This document shows positions 1-7,540 of a stretch of 39,346 nt of DNA, piece by piece. The position numbers and the translations under genes were made by a program. Below the pieces are notes generated by a model. It had not been told where the DNA came from and ran no database searches. It was given only the letters and a program-made list of their open reading frames with translations. Every line of letters begins with the position of its first letter. The stretch's first letter is position 1. Location: NCBI GenBank assembly GCA_002748065.1, contig PDRJ01000012.1:1-39346 (forward strand), given 5' to 3'. The DNA is from Bacteroidota bacterium. GTDB taxonomy: Bacteria; Bacteroidota; Bacteroidia; Bacteroidales; BM520.

Positions 1-91
1 TATACAAGTCCCTCCCTAAGGTCGGGAGCCTTGACAAAAACCTCTCTAATCCGTAAGGAGAATTTATCAGATCAGGAAAAAGAAAAAAATA

Positions 92-99
92 TAACTTTG
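92..99 (+). promoter_or_regulatory. Putative Bacteroidota -7 promoter element (TAACTTTG)
   Basis: The octamer TAACTTTG matches the phylum-type -7 consensus TAnnTTTG and lies 137 bp upstream of the broken exported-protein gene at 236. No convincing -33 TTG is seen at the right spacing, so this is a weak call. The rest of 1-235 is AT-rich and shows no gene. Confidence 0.3.
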
Positions 100-235
100 T
101 AACGCAAAACTAAATTGAGAAGGAGAGCTCCCCAGACACACTAATTGGAACACTACCACCATTTATCAACATTATCATATTGATTATATGACGAATAAAG
201 TTTTTTTAAGGGTTGACTAAGCAAAAACAAGAAAA

Positions 236-502
236 ATGAAAATTTTAAAAACGCTATTAATTGTTGTAGGACTTTGGGTTACTACACAATTATTTGCACA
301 GAATTATACTTATAAGTAAGATGCTTTTGACAATTCCAAAACTAACACATACGACAGATATGGAAACATAATTGGATATACAGAAGTAGATGCCTTTGAT
401 AGTAATAAAATAAATAAGTATGATAAGTACGGCGATAAAGTCGAATATTGTAAGAAGAACGCATTTACGGTAGATTGGGAATATCATAAATCTTCATATT
501 AA
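236..502 (+). pseudogene. Small exported repeat protein interrupted by an in-frame stop
   Basis: From the ATG at 236 the frame reads a signal peptide (MKILKTLLIVVGLW... ending near LFAQ, about 22 residues), then stops at TAA 317-319 (codon 28). The same frame stays open for a further 60 codons to TAA at 500-502. The downstream part holds two imperfect repeats of about 18 residues that begin DAFD and contain YD-(R/K)-YG, so it was evidently coding. I recognise no family; short Y/D/G repeats after a signal peptide are seen in small secreted Bacteroidota proteins. A point mutation to TAA or a sequencing error would both explain the stop. The base composition is AT-rich, unlike the genes after 1269. 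Confidence 0.6.
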
Positions 503-517
503 CACACAAGTACATAA

Positions 518-558
518 AAACAAATCGTCTAAAAAGTAAATTTAGGTGATTTTTGTTT
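518..558 (+). terminator. Long hairpin after the broken exported-protein gene
   Basis: Bases 518-533 (AAACAAATCGTCTAAA) pair with 541-558 (TTTAGGTGATTTTTGTTT), with a two-base bulge and a loop of about seven bases. An AT-rich, T-rich stretch follows. It sits between the pseudogene and the antitoxin gene, so a terminator role is likely. Confidence 0.45.
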
Positions 559-607
559 ATGCGTATTTTTTATTTAGTTTCGTCCGTATCAATGATTTGA
601 TAATATT

Positions 608-856
608 ATGGATACGAAACTGACATTAAAATTAAATCAGAGGGTTATTGAAAATGCCAAGATTTATGCTCGTAACAAAAAAGTAAGTTTGTCTCGTCTT
701 ATAGAGAGTTATCTACAAGCATTAACAATTAACGAAAGTAAATCAGAGTTTGAGATATCTCCTTTTGTTAAAAGTATTTCAACAGGGAAATCTTTGCCAA
801 ATAATTTGGACTATAAAAATGAATATTCAGACTTTTTAATGGAAAAATACAAATGA
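608..856 (+). CDS. Antitoxin-like protein, DUF6364-type (ribbon-helix-helix)
   Basis: This 82-residue protein begins MDTKLTLKLNQRVIENAK, followed by LSRLIESYLQAL. That is the usual N-terminal pattern of DUF6364-type proteins: a short beta-strand and two helices of a ribbon-helix-helix DNA-binding fold. The C-terminal half, with the motif ISPFVKSI, is the part expected to contact the toxin. Its stop overlaps the start of the PIN-domain gene by four bases (ATGA), the classic toxin-antitoxin arrangement with translational coupling. Proteins of this type usually bind their own promoter together with the toxin. The gene is AT-rich like its neighbours, consistent with transfer. Whether it still has a working partner is doubtful because the toxin is frameshifted. 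Confidence 0.75.
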   Translation: MDTKLTLKLNQRVIENAKIYARNKKVSLSRLIESYLQALTINESKSEFEISPFVKSISTGKSLPNNLDYKNEYSDFLMEKYK

Positions 857-1265
857 AACGGATTTTTATAGACACGAATATAGTGTTAGATTTTTTAGGC
901 GAAAGGCACCCTTATTATAAACCTATTGCAAAAATAGCAACATTATCAGATAAAAATAAATTGAAAATGGTTGTTTCGCCTATTTCGTTTGTTACCGTTA
1001 ATTATTTGTTATCAAAGTACGAGAATTCTCAATCAGCAATAGAAAAATTGCGTAAGTTTAAGTTATTAGCGAAATCAGTATTGTAGATGAACATATTGTT
1101 GAAAAAGCGTTAAATTCAGGATTTTCTGATTTTGAAGATGCTTTGCAATACTTTAGTGCGACAGCCTCAAACTGTGATATTATTATTACAAGAAACGCAA
1201 AAGATTTTCGTCAATCGTTGTTACCGATAATGTCAGCAGACGAATTTTTAGAAAGTTATAAATAG
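853..1265 (+). pseudogene. PIN-domain (VapC-like) toxin, frameshifted
   Basis: The first frame, 853-1086, gives MKRIFIDTNIVLDFLGERHP, with the first PIN acidic residue at D7 and the usual helix after it, then stops after 77 residues. From about 1074 a different frame continues to TAG 1263-1265. It contains the remaining PIN motifs: DFEDALQYF (acidic cluster), then IIITRNAKDF, and an ending DEFLESYK typical of the family. Adding one A in the AAA run at 1072-1074 would join the two frames as ...LLAKISIVDEH... The intact protein would be about 137 residues, normal for this ribonuclease family. The frameshift removes the last two catalytic acidic residues, so the toxin as read here should be inactive. 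A homopolymer sequencing error is a real alternative. Confidence 0.75.
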
Positions 1266-1268
1266 CGT

Positions 1269-2573
1269 CTACAGTTTTTCTCTTTTTATCCGATAGGTGC
1301 GTTTTTTCCAGAAAACCTTAAAGCGGTCAAAGGTTCGCCCCACCCACTCCGAAGGGAGTTTGTCAACTATCCAGGTCATTATTTTCGTACGGAGAAGGGT
1401 ATATATCAGTTGGAGCACCCCTTCAAAGAGCCTTCGTTTAAAATTAATATTACCCGGATCTTCTAATTGATAATCCGGCTTATATCTACGGCGATGAATG
1501 CGAATAAAGGCTCCACGTTTTTTATTATCAAACATGTGAGAATGCATCTTCACGGCCTCCTCTTCTGTTTGAGGAATAAGCGTGATGCGCTTCTCCCTCT
1601 CCATCTCGTGCAACAGTGTGGTACCTTTTTGTGAACGGCTCACCACAATGGAGAATCCCTTTCCCCGCTCTTCATAGACCGGAGCCCAGGCATCGCCCAC
1701 CGAAATATCGGCGAATTCATTGCTTCCATCCATACAATACCAACAGCGTTTCATCATGTGAAAGGGGATCAAGTAGTTGGCAAAGAACTTTCGAAGTTTC
1801 ATCACACGACCATCTTTCATGGTTATTCGCATATATCCCGGCCACTCCCCTTCTCGAAATTTTAGTTCCCTGATTTGCGTATAATCCTTGGCACCATGGG
1901 CTCTTAGGAAACTGGAGATACTGGAAAAGTGAAGGTTTAAGCCACAATAGGGAGCAATGACGTAAGCCACATTTCTTACCGACGGGTCGTGGGCGAGTTG
2001 TAGTTTCCGAATACTGTGAACCTGACAAGGAAGCCCGACATACGCTAAATTCCCTTCAAATTGTTCCATCTCCTCCAGAAGTTCATTGTTGCTACTAATT
2101 GTATATTTTGACTGTGCTGCCTTTAGAATCTCCGTCTTGGTGGTGGCAATGTAAGGTCTATTATGCCAAGGTTCCTTTTCGTCCATCCCCAGCACCACGG
2201 CACCGTCGATAAGGCCCTTCTCCAGAAGAAACAGAAGCGTAGCGGTAATCACTCCGGCAGAACCGGCAGCTCTTCGCACGGCAAAATCGGTAGCATAACC
2301 AATGTTCAACTCACGATAAGCACCAAGGTAGGGGTGCACATACTCATTCTCAGGGAAAGTTCCTTTCGTAATTTCCGGCCAATGCACCTCTTTTCCACTA
2401 CAACCAAGCCATATACGAGAGGCCTCCTCCTGAGATAAGTTCTGATGAATGGTGGGCAGATAAGCACCCGTCTTGTCCTTAAAGGTGATCTTTCCTCGGG
2501 ATAACCCCACACAGGTACCACATCGCGTACAAAGTCCTTTATCTATAACTTGTTGAAGTTTCTGCTGCGACAT
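1269..2573 (-). CDS. F420 hydrogenase/dehydrogenase beta-subunit-like iron-sulfur protein
   Basis: This 434-residue protein has an N-terminal CTRCGTC cluster (Cys15, 18, 21) preceding FrhB/FdhB-type domains. A middle motif YVGLPCQVHSIRKL and a later CWYCMDGSNEFADISVGDAW are characteristic of the family's C-terminal domain. Relatives in Bacteroidota usually occur in polysaccharide gene clusters rather than with hydrogenases, and are thought to do FAD/Fe-S redox chemistry on sugar-linked substrates; the substrate is unknown. Here it is the last gene of a six-gene operon, five bases after the toroid protein. It converges on the toxin pseudogene with only three bases between them and no obvious terminator. 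The family call is firm; the role in glycan synthesis is inferred from context. Confidence 0.8.
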   Translation of the reverse strand: MSQQKLQQVIDKGLCTRCGTCVGLSRGKITFKDKTGAYLPTIHQNLSQEEASRIWLGCSGKEVHWPEITKGTFPENEYVHPYLGAYRELNIGYATDFAVRRAAGSAGVITATLLFLLEKGLIDGAVVLGMDEKEPWHNRPYIATTKTEILKAAQSKYTISSNNELLEEMEQFEGNLAYVGLPCQVHSIRKLQLAHDPSVRNVAYVIAPYCGLNLHFSSISSFLRAHGAKDYTQIRELKFREGEWPGYMRITMKDGRVMKLRKFFANYLIPFHMMKRCWYCMDGSNEFADISVGDAWAPVYEERGKGFSIVVSRSQKGTTLLHEMEREKRITLIPQTEEEAVKMHSHMFDNKKRGAFIRIHRRRYKPDYQLEDPGNINFKRRLFEGVLQLIYTLLRTKIMTWIVDKLPSEWVGRTFDRFKVFWKKRTYRIKREKL

Positions 2574-2578
2574 GGGGA

Positions 2579-4180
2579 TTATCCTTTAATTTCAAAGATA
2601 AAGGTACTATTTCCCCCACTATCCTCTTCCCTCTTTTCATACATAGGGCATTGCAAACGCTCTTCCGGCACACAAAGTCCCGCAGAAGCCACATGACGAA
2701 GACTATAATGGGGTGCCGGAAACAACCTTTGGGTATCCAATGCTTTCCCTGAGAACGTATCCACTATCCGTATAACACCTCCATCGCAGATCTCTATCTG
2801 CCGATGAAATTGAATATCTACCTGGCTATTCCCAAAGATCATTAGCCTTTTAAGAAGAGGGATCAGCCTGTTCCCAAAGGTTTTACTCAGGATACGCAAT
2901 CCCATATGCCGCAATGGGGAGGACTTCATCCAGCCATGAGCCGTCATCTTTCCGGAGACACTCCATATCCGGTCGTCCATCGACAGCGAATAGGCAGGAT
3001 CTAACCAATGCGTTACTGCCAATTTATTGTTTCCCAGCAGGTGTCTCCAACCAAAATCCGCATTAACAATCCCCTTATGATCAAATACATTAAGGATACC
3101 CCCTTTGCGCAGATAGAGAAAAAGAGAACGCTCTTCGGGCGTATGCACAACCAAGATACCGGCCATTTTAAAATAGTGATTAGTGGATTGTTCCTTGGGC
3201 AGGGGAATGCGCTTATCGGTCACCTTGTCGAGATGGAGCAGGGTTCGAAAAAAGGATTGTCCCACATAATGGCAGGCGTACCGGTCATCCGTACGATGTA
3301 TATAGTGATCCGCTTTCTCCATTCCCTTTAACATCGACTCTAAGAGCGAAGCGGCCAAGGGACTTTGTTCAGCATACCGCGTGATACCATAAGGCACAAG
3401 GTAATCGGTGTTCCGGGAATTTATCATCACCGGTGTTTCATCGGAGACCGATACCATGGTCGCAAGAAAGGCCACTGCCTTCTCTATAGCGTTCAAGGCC
3501 CTTTCATCGAGGGAAGCCTCATAAATATCCCAAAGGCAGTCGATGGTAACGGTGAGGTATCCCATGTCAGGTCCACCATATTCGGGAAACCATCCCTCTT
3601 CTGTCTGCCGGGCATAGAACCGACTCAAACGATCCTCCAGTTTTGCCGCATCCACCACAATGTCGGGAATTTGGGAGGCTAACACCAGAGAGGCCAATCC
3701 GGCGGCTTCTTGATTCAAGGCCTCCTCTTCCGGATGACGAAGAAGCCACTGTACGGCCTTTTGGATATGAGACTTAACTATCGGAGAGGGTTCTTGATCC
3801 ATCGCCTTTACCAGCAAAACAACGGCATAAAGGCTAAAGGCCGTAGGAGGATAACCCGACTCGTAGGGGTAATACTCATTGAAGCTACCATTTTTTAACT
3901 GCTCACCACACCAAAATGTTATGGCTCCCTCCTGCCACCGCGCCACATTGGGATTTCGAAACCAGGGATTCTCAGGATGTTCAAAATGCTGAATTGCCTG
4001 AAGAATCAGGGCACCTTGCTGGAGGATCATCGAGCTAAAATCCCGAATCTTATAGTGCCAATAATTGCGGTCGAAACTACCGAAAGTGGGAGAATCAAAA
4101 TCCCGATCAAGTTGAGATAATATTCTCGGTATATGGAATTTAAGATGCTTATACAGATAAGTGGACGAAAGAGTCTTCAT
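2579..4180 (-). CDS. Alpha-toroid plus beta-sandwich protein in glycan operon
   Basis: I do not recognise a named family for this 533-residue protein. Residues of roughly 30-330 are helix-rich, with repeated aromatic-glycine patterns (FDRNYWHYKIRDFSS, GSFNEYYPYESGYPPTAFSLY, EEGWFPEYGGPDMGYLTVTIDCLWDIYE). This looks like the alpha/alpha toroid of terpenoid cyclases and polysaccharide lyases. The last 200 residues are beta-rich. The combination resembles heparinase II/III-type lyases, but I see no signal peptide, no DxDD cyclase motif and no clear catalytic His/Tyr set. It lies three bases after the membrane protein gene and five before the Fe-S protein, so it belongs to the operon. Acting on a cytoplasmic glycan or lipid-linked intermediate is a reasonable guess only. 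Confidence 0.6.
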   Translation of the reverse strand: MKTLSSTYLYKHLKFHIPRILSQLDRDFDSPTFGSFDRNYWHYKIRDFSSMILQQGALILQAIQHFEHPENPWFRNPNVARWQEGAITFWCGEQLKNGSFNEYYPYESGYPPTAFSLYAVVLLVKAMDQEPSPIVKSHIQKAVQWLLRHPEEEALNQEAAGLASLVLASQIPDIVVDAAKLEDRLSRFYARQTEEGWFPEYGGPDMGYLTVTIDCLWDIYEASLDERALNAIEKAVAFLATMVSVSDETPVMINSRNTDYLVPYGITRYAEQSPLAASLLESMLKGMEKADHYIHRTDDRYACHYVGQSFFRTLLHLDKVTDKRIPLPKEQSTNHYFKMAGILVVHTPEERSLFLYLRKGGILNVFDHKGIVNADFGWRHLLGNNKLAVTHWLDPAYSLSMDDRIWSVSGKMTAHGWMKSSPLRHMGLRILSKTFGNRLIPLLKRLMIFGNSQVDIQFHRQIEICDGGVIRIVDTFSGKALDTQRLFPAPHYSLRHVASAGLCVPEERLQCPMYEKREEDSGGNSTFIFEIKG

Positions 4181-4183
4181 GGC

Positions 4184-5131
4184 TTATTGTTTACTTTGTA
4201 AAAAGAAAGAAGGCAAGCCAAGCAAGGCAGGGATGACAATACGAAGAATGGTGATAATCCCAATAGCGGCCAAGGTCTCATTTCCGGCCCAGTTGCTAAA
4301 ATAACTAATGATCACCGCATCCCTCGGCCCAACGCCGGCAACGGATATGGGAATAGCCCCTGCCAAAAGAGCCAGAGAACAACCAAACATTACCTCAAAC
4401 AAGCCGGGATCGACCCCAAACATTCTGAAGATCACGTAAAATTCTAAGAGTTGTACAAACCATAAACCAACAGATAAAGCGATAAAAGGGAGCAGTTCAT
4501 CTTTCAAGTACTCCAGCGACTGTTTTATTCGCACATAAATACTCTCCTCTTTTTGTCGTCCTACCCATTTGGGAAAAAGACGTGCGATAAGGCTAAACGT
4601 TCTTTTGCGGAAAATAAAGGTCAAGACCATGGCGGTCATCATAACAAGGCCAAGGAGCAATCCCCCGTTATGAGCAGAGGTATTGGTGCCGGTGTGGGCA
4701 CACACATAAACCCATGCACCCATCATGAGCAGTACCACCGAGAAGATATCCAGTAACTTCTCCATAAATACGAGGATCAACACAGGACAATGGGTTTGAT
4801 ATTTCTGCATCCAAGGCAGCCGCACAATCTCCCCCATCTTACCCGGGATAATCAGGTTCGCACTATAGCTTCCGATCACCTGATGCCAGGAAGAGATCAA
4901 CGGACTCTTCACCTTCCCAATGTGGAGAGTCATGAGATTCCAGCGCAATGAGGCAATGAATAACTGGGGGATAAAGAGCAGCAGAAAGAGCAAAAAAAGC
5001 ATAGGATCAACCCGGCGGATAACACCAGCTATCTGGGGAATATCCATGTTGCGATAGATCAAAAAGAGAATAGTTGCACTCAACAACAAAGATATCAACA
5101 GTCTAATATTTCGGGGTATCCTTTTGAACAT
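4184..5131 (-). CDS. Lysylphosphatidylglycerol-synthase-TM (UPF0104) flippase-like membrane protein
   Basis: This 315-residue protein has about eight hydrophobic segments and the family hallmarks: an early LRWNLMTLH, then GKMGEIVRLPWM in the first half, and SVAGVGPRDAVIISYF near the C-terminus, corresponding to the common GGLGxREA box. The family is the membrane part of MprF; stand-alone members are often found beside glycosyltransferases and are suspected to move lipid-linked substrates across the inner membrane. Here it follows the GT2 gene by 43 bases. With the polyprenyl-phosphate-sugar type GT2 upstream, movement of a lipid-linked sugar is a plausible role, but this is inference. Confidence 0.8.
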   Translation of the reverse strand: MFKRIPRNIRLLISLLLSATILFLIYRNMDIPQIAGVIRRVDPMLFLLFLLLFIPQLFIASLRWNLMTLHIGKVKSPLISSWHQVIGSYSANLIIPGKMGEIVRLPWMQKYQTHCPVLILVFMEKLLDIFSVVLLMMGAWVYVCAHTGTNTSAHNGGLLLGLVMMTAMVLTFIFRKRTFSLIARLFPKWVGRQKEESIYVRIKQSLEYLKDELLPFIALSVGLWFVQLLEFYVIFRMFGVDPGLFEVMFGCSLALLAGAIPISVAGVGPRDAVIISYFSNWAGNETLAAIGIITILRIVIPALLGLPSFFLQSKQ

Positions 5132-5174
5132 AACATAAGGTCGGATTTATTCCGTGACAATTCGCCGTGCGAAA

Positions 5175-6131
5175 TTACTCCTTTTTATGTAACCGCTCAT
5201 GTTCCATTCTACGCAATCGGGCTTGGTTCTCTTCCAATATCTTACGATTTACGGAGATGAGGTCGGCAAGCGTAGCCATTATAATGATAAGAATTCCAAG
5301 GATAATAAGAATTGATGAGAGGACCAGGCTTGGGACATGCGTTCTACCCGGATCGATAAAGAAGAGAACGACCCAACGAACCCCAAGGATAAAGCCCAAA
5401 AGAAAACCCACAATCCCCATCCAGGAGAAGAAGCGCGTGGGGTCATAAATAATTCCGATACGGAAGATCGTAATAACAGAGCGTTTTATGTAAGCCCTCA
5501 TACTACTGAAAAGCCGCGAGGGGCGAAGATCTTCATTGACCCCTATGGGAACCGAGGTGATGGCCATATTCTTCCGCCCCGCCTGAATAATAGTCTCCAA
5601 CGTATAGGTGTAATCATTGAAAACATTGAGATGGTACGCCGCCTCCCGGGAGACCGCCCGAAATCCGGAGGGGGCATCGGGGATATCCGTTCTTGACACT
5701 TTCCGCACTACCCAGGATCCAAGATTTTGGAGTTTTTTCTTCACAAAAGAGAAGTGTTCGATACTATTTATGGGGCGTTCTCCGACCACCAAATCAGCCT
5801 CTCCCTGAAGGATTGGTTGGCATAGTTTCTCTATATCCTTCGCATTGTATTGATTATCCGCATCCGTATTTACAATCACATCTGCCCCCATCTTCAGGCA
5901 AGCTTCTAGCCCGGCCATATATCCCCTGGCAAGGCCCCTGTTTCTGGTGAACGAGACAATATGATCCACTCCCCACTCTTTGGCCACCTTCACCGTATTG
6001 TCGGTACTACCATCATCAATAATCAAGACCTCAACCTTATCAAACCCCTTTATGCTCTTGGGGAGTTGATCAAGGGAGAGCTTAAGGGTCGCTTCTTCAT
6101 TATAACACGGTATCTGGATAATCAGTTTCAT
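5175..6131 (-). CDS. GT2 glycosyltransferase, dolichol-phosphate-mannose-synthase/GtrB-like
   Basis: This 318-residue protein has the GT-A fold of family 2: PCYNEEATL at the N-terminus, VLIIDDGSTDNT at 35-46, a DAD metal-binding motif at residues 90-92 (VNTDADNQY), and DAPSGFRAVS further on. Two hydrophobic segments at about 245-300 anchor it to the membrane, and a charged coiled tail closes the protein. This architecture is that of enzymes that transfer a sugar from a nucleotide donor to polyprenyl phosphate on the cytoplasmic face. The product would feed the GT-C-like protein encoded just upstream (11-base gap) and could be flipped by the membrane protein downstream. The actual sugar cannot be read from the sequence. 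Confidence 0.85.
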   Translation of the reverse strand: MKLIIQIPCYNEEATLKLSLDQLPKSIKGFDKVEVLIIDDGSTDNTVKVAKEWGVDHIVSFTRNRGLARGYMAGLEACLKMGADVIVNTDADNQYNAKDIEKLCQPILQGEADLVVGERPINSIEHFSFVKKKLQNLGSWVVRKVSRTDIPDAPSGFRAVSREAAYHLNVFNDYTYTLETIIQAGRKNMAITSVPIGVNEDLRPSRLFSSMRAYIKRSVITIFRIGIIYDPTRFFSWMGIVGFLLGFILGVRWVVLFFIDPGRTHVPSLVLSSILIILGILIIIMATLADLISVNRKILEENQARLRRMEHERLHKKE

Positions 6132-6142
6132 AGCGCTCCTTT

Positions 6143-7540
6143 TTATTTATGCTTTTTACGTTGTTTCTCGGCAACTCTTGCTCTAACCGACTCATAATCA
6201 GGATACTCTAACATATCGAAAAATTCACGTGATGGCCATTTCCGCCCAAAAGAGTCCCAATAGGCCTCTTTCGTCATGGAGATCCAATGAATTGCCATAT
6301 GAGAATACTGTTGAATTTGAAAGAAATTATGATAGACAAGTACGCCCAGAACCAGAAGAGTGGGAATGGCTCTGCGGTATTTTTGAAACATCACATGTAG
6401 AAAAGCGGCAATGGGAAACGCGAAAAGGGCGTAGAAATCAACGAAGGGCCTACCCCCATAGCTACCCCCATACCACCAAAAACACCAAGAGGCAAGAAGA
6501 TAAATAATAAGCACCAAAAGAATGAGTATCGGCCAAAACAACTGCTTATGTACTTTGTAAAGGAAAGGAAGCCCTACAAACGAGAGAACCATCATAGGCG
6601 TATAGAGCAACCACCCTTTTCGATAGCTGAACAGGATGTTGATAATCTGCGGATCATCCCAGAAAAAAGCACCTTCACCGATATAGGAATTAAAAAACCA
6701 TTGCCCCGAAAAGGAGTGCCAATAAAGGAACTGAGGAACCCATACCATGAAAGCGACCACCACCATAACCAATAGGAAGTACCAGTTCTTTAGAAGGAAT
6801 AAAAGCCGCTCCCGAAGGTCTGTCCAACGACGCACTCCCCATAACCCAAAGAGCAACACAATAATGATATTTGTAGGGCGTATCAGAATCACCATCCCCG
6901 TTACAAACCCCAGGATAAGAGCATCTCTCCATCGTCTCTCCTCGATCCATTTGGAAAGAAACCACAGAAAAAGGGTGATAAAGGTAAAACTATACAGATG
7001 GGAAACGGGACCCTCCCTGGTGGCATAATAAATCAAGTTGGTTCCCAACACCACCACAATGAGTGTAATGGCTACCACAGGATCGGGAAAATATTTTTTC
7101 AAGAGTTTTCGAAAAAAAATCAGGGATAGAAGCAGGAAGAGTATTGAATTCCATTGGATCGCCATCTCATAGGGAAGGGTATATCCATTGGCTCGGTAGC
7201 CTAACGAGGGAGCTAACAAGTGTGCCGTCAGAAATGAGGGAAGATAGCAAATAGCCACCCCCGAGGTATATTGAATGAAACGAACATGGTCAGCGGTCTC
7301 CCGATACCATAACTTGCCCTCCATATCTTCTTTATGATCTTCCAAAAACCCAAACTGAAGGTCGTGAAAAATCAGGGATGCCGGAAGGTATGAGTAATAA
7401 CCGACCACATCACTTTGAATCACACCCAACTTGGTATCCCACACCGCAAAATTGAGCGTCATGACCACAGATACGAGGAGAATTATGGCAACGGATAATG
7501 ACGAAAGATGATTTTTCAGGCTCTTCAATCTATTTTTCAT
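6143..7540 (-). CDS. GT-C-like polytopic membrane glycosyltransferase
   Basis: This 465-residue protein has 10-12 hydrophobic helices and little soluble sequence. After the first helix it carries a periplasmic-loop acidic residue, D44 in SDVVGYYSYLPA, where GT-C enzymes (ArnT, PMT and relatives) place their catalytic acid; further features are ATREGPVSHLYSF and a WCFWWYGGSYGGRPFVDFY loop near residue 355. Enzymes of this class use polyprenyl-phosphate sugars as donors on the periplasmic side, which fits the neighbouring GT2. It overlaps the upstream AlgX-like gene by four bases, so the two are translationally coupled. I infer the family from topology and motif position; a named subfamily is not evident. 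Confidence 0.65.
   Translation of the reverse strand: MKNRLKSLKNHLSSLSVAIILLVSVVMTLNFAVWDTKLGVIQSDVVGYYSYLPASLIFHDLQFGFLEDHKEDMEGKLWYRETADHVRFIQYTSGVAICYLPSFLTAHLLAPSLGYRANGYTLPYEMAIQWNSILFLLLSLIFFRKLLKKYFPDPVVAITLIVVVLGTNLIYYATREGPVSHLYSFTFITLFLWFLSKWIEERRWRDALILGFVTGMVILIRPTNIIIVLLFGLWGVRRWTDLRERLLFLLKNWYFLLVMVVVAFMVWVPQFLYWHSFSGQWFFNSYIGEGAFFWDDPQIINILFSYRKGWLLYTPMMVLSFVGLPFLYKVHKQLFWPILILLVLIIYLLASWCFWWYGGSYGGRPFVDFYALFAFPIAAFLHVMFQKYRRAIPTLLVLGVLVYHNFFQIQQYSHMAIHWISMTKEAYWDSFGRKWPSREFFDMLEYPDYESVRARVAEKQRKKHK

Noticed and set aside
1269..2573. Genuine F420-dependent hydrogenase subunit
   Set aside because: No hydrogenase or F420 biosynthesis genes are near, and glycan-cluster members of this family are common.
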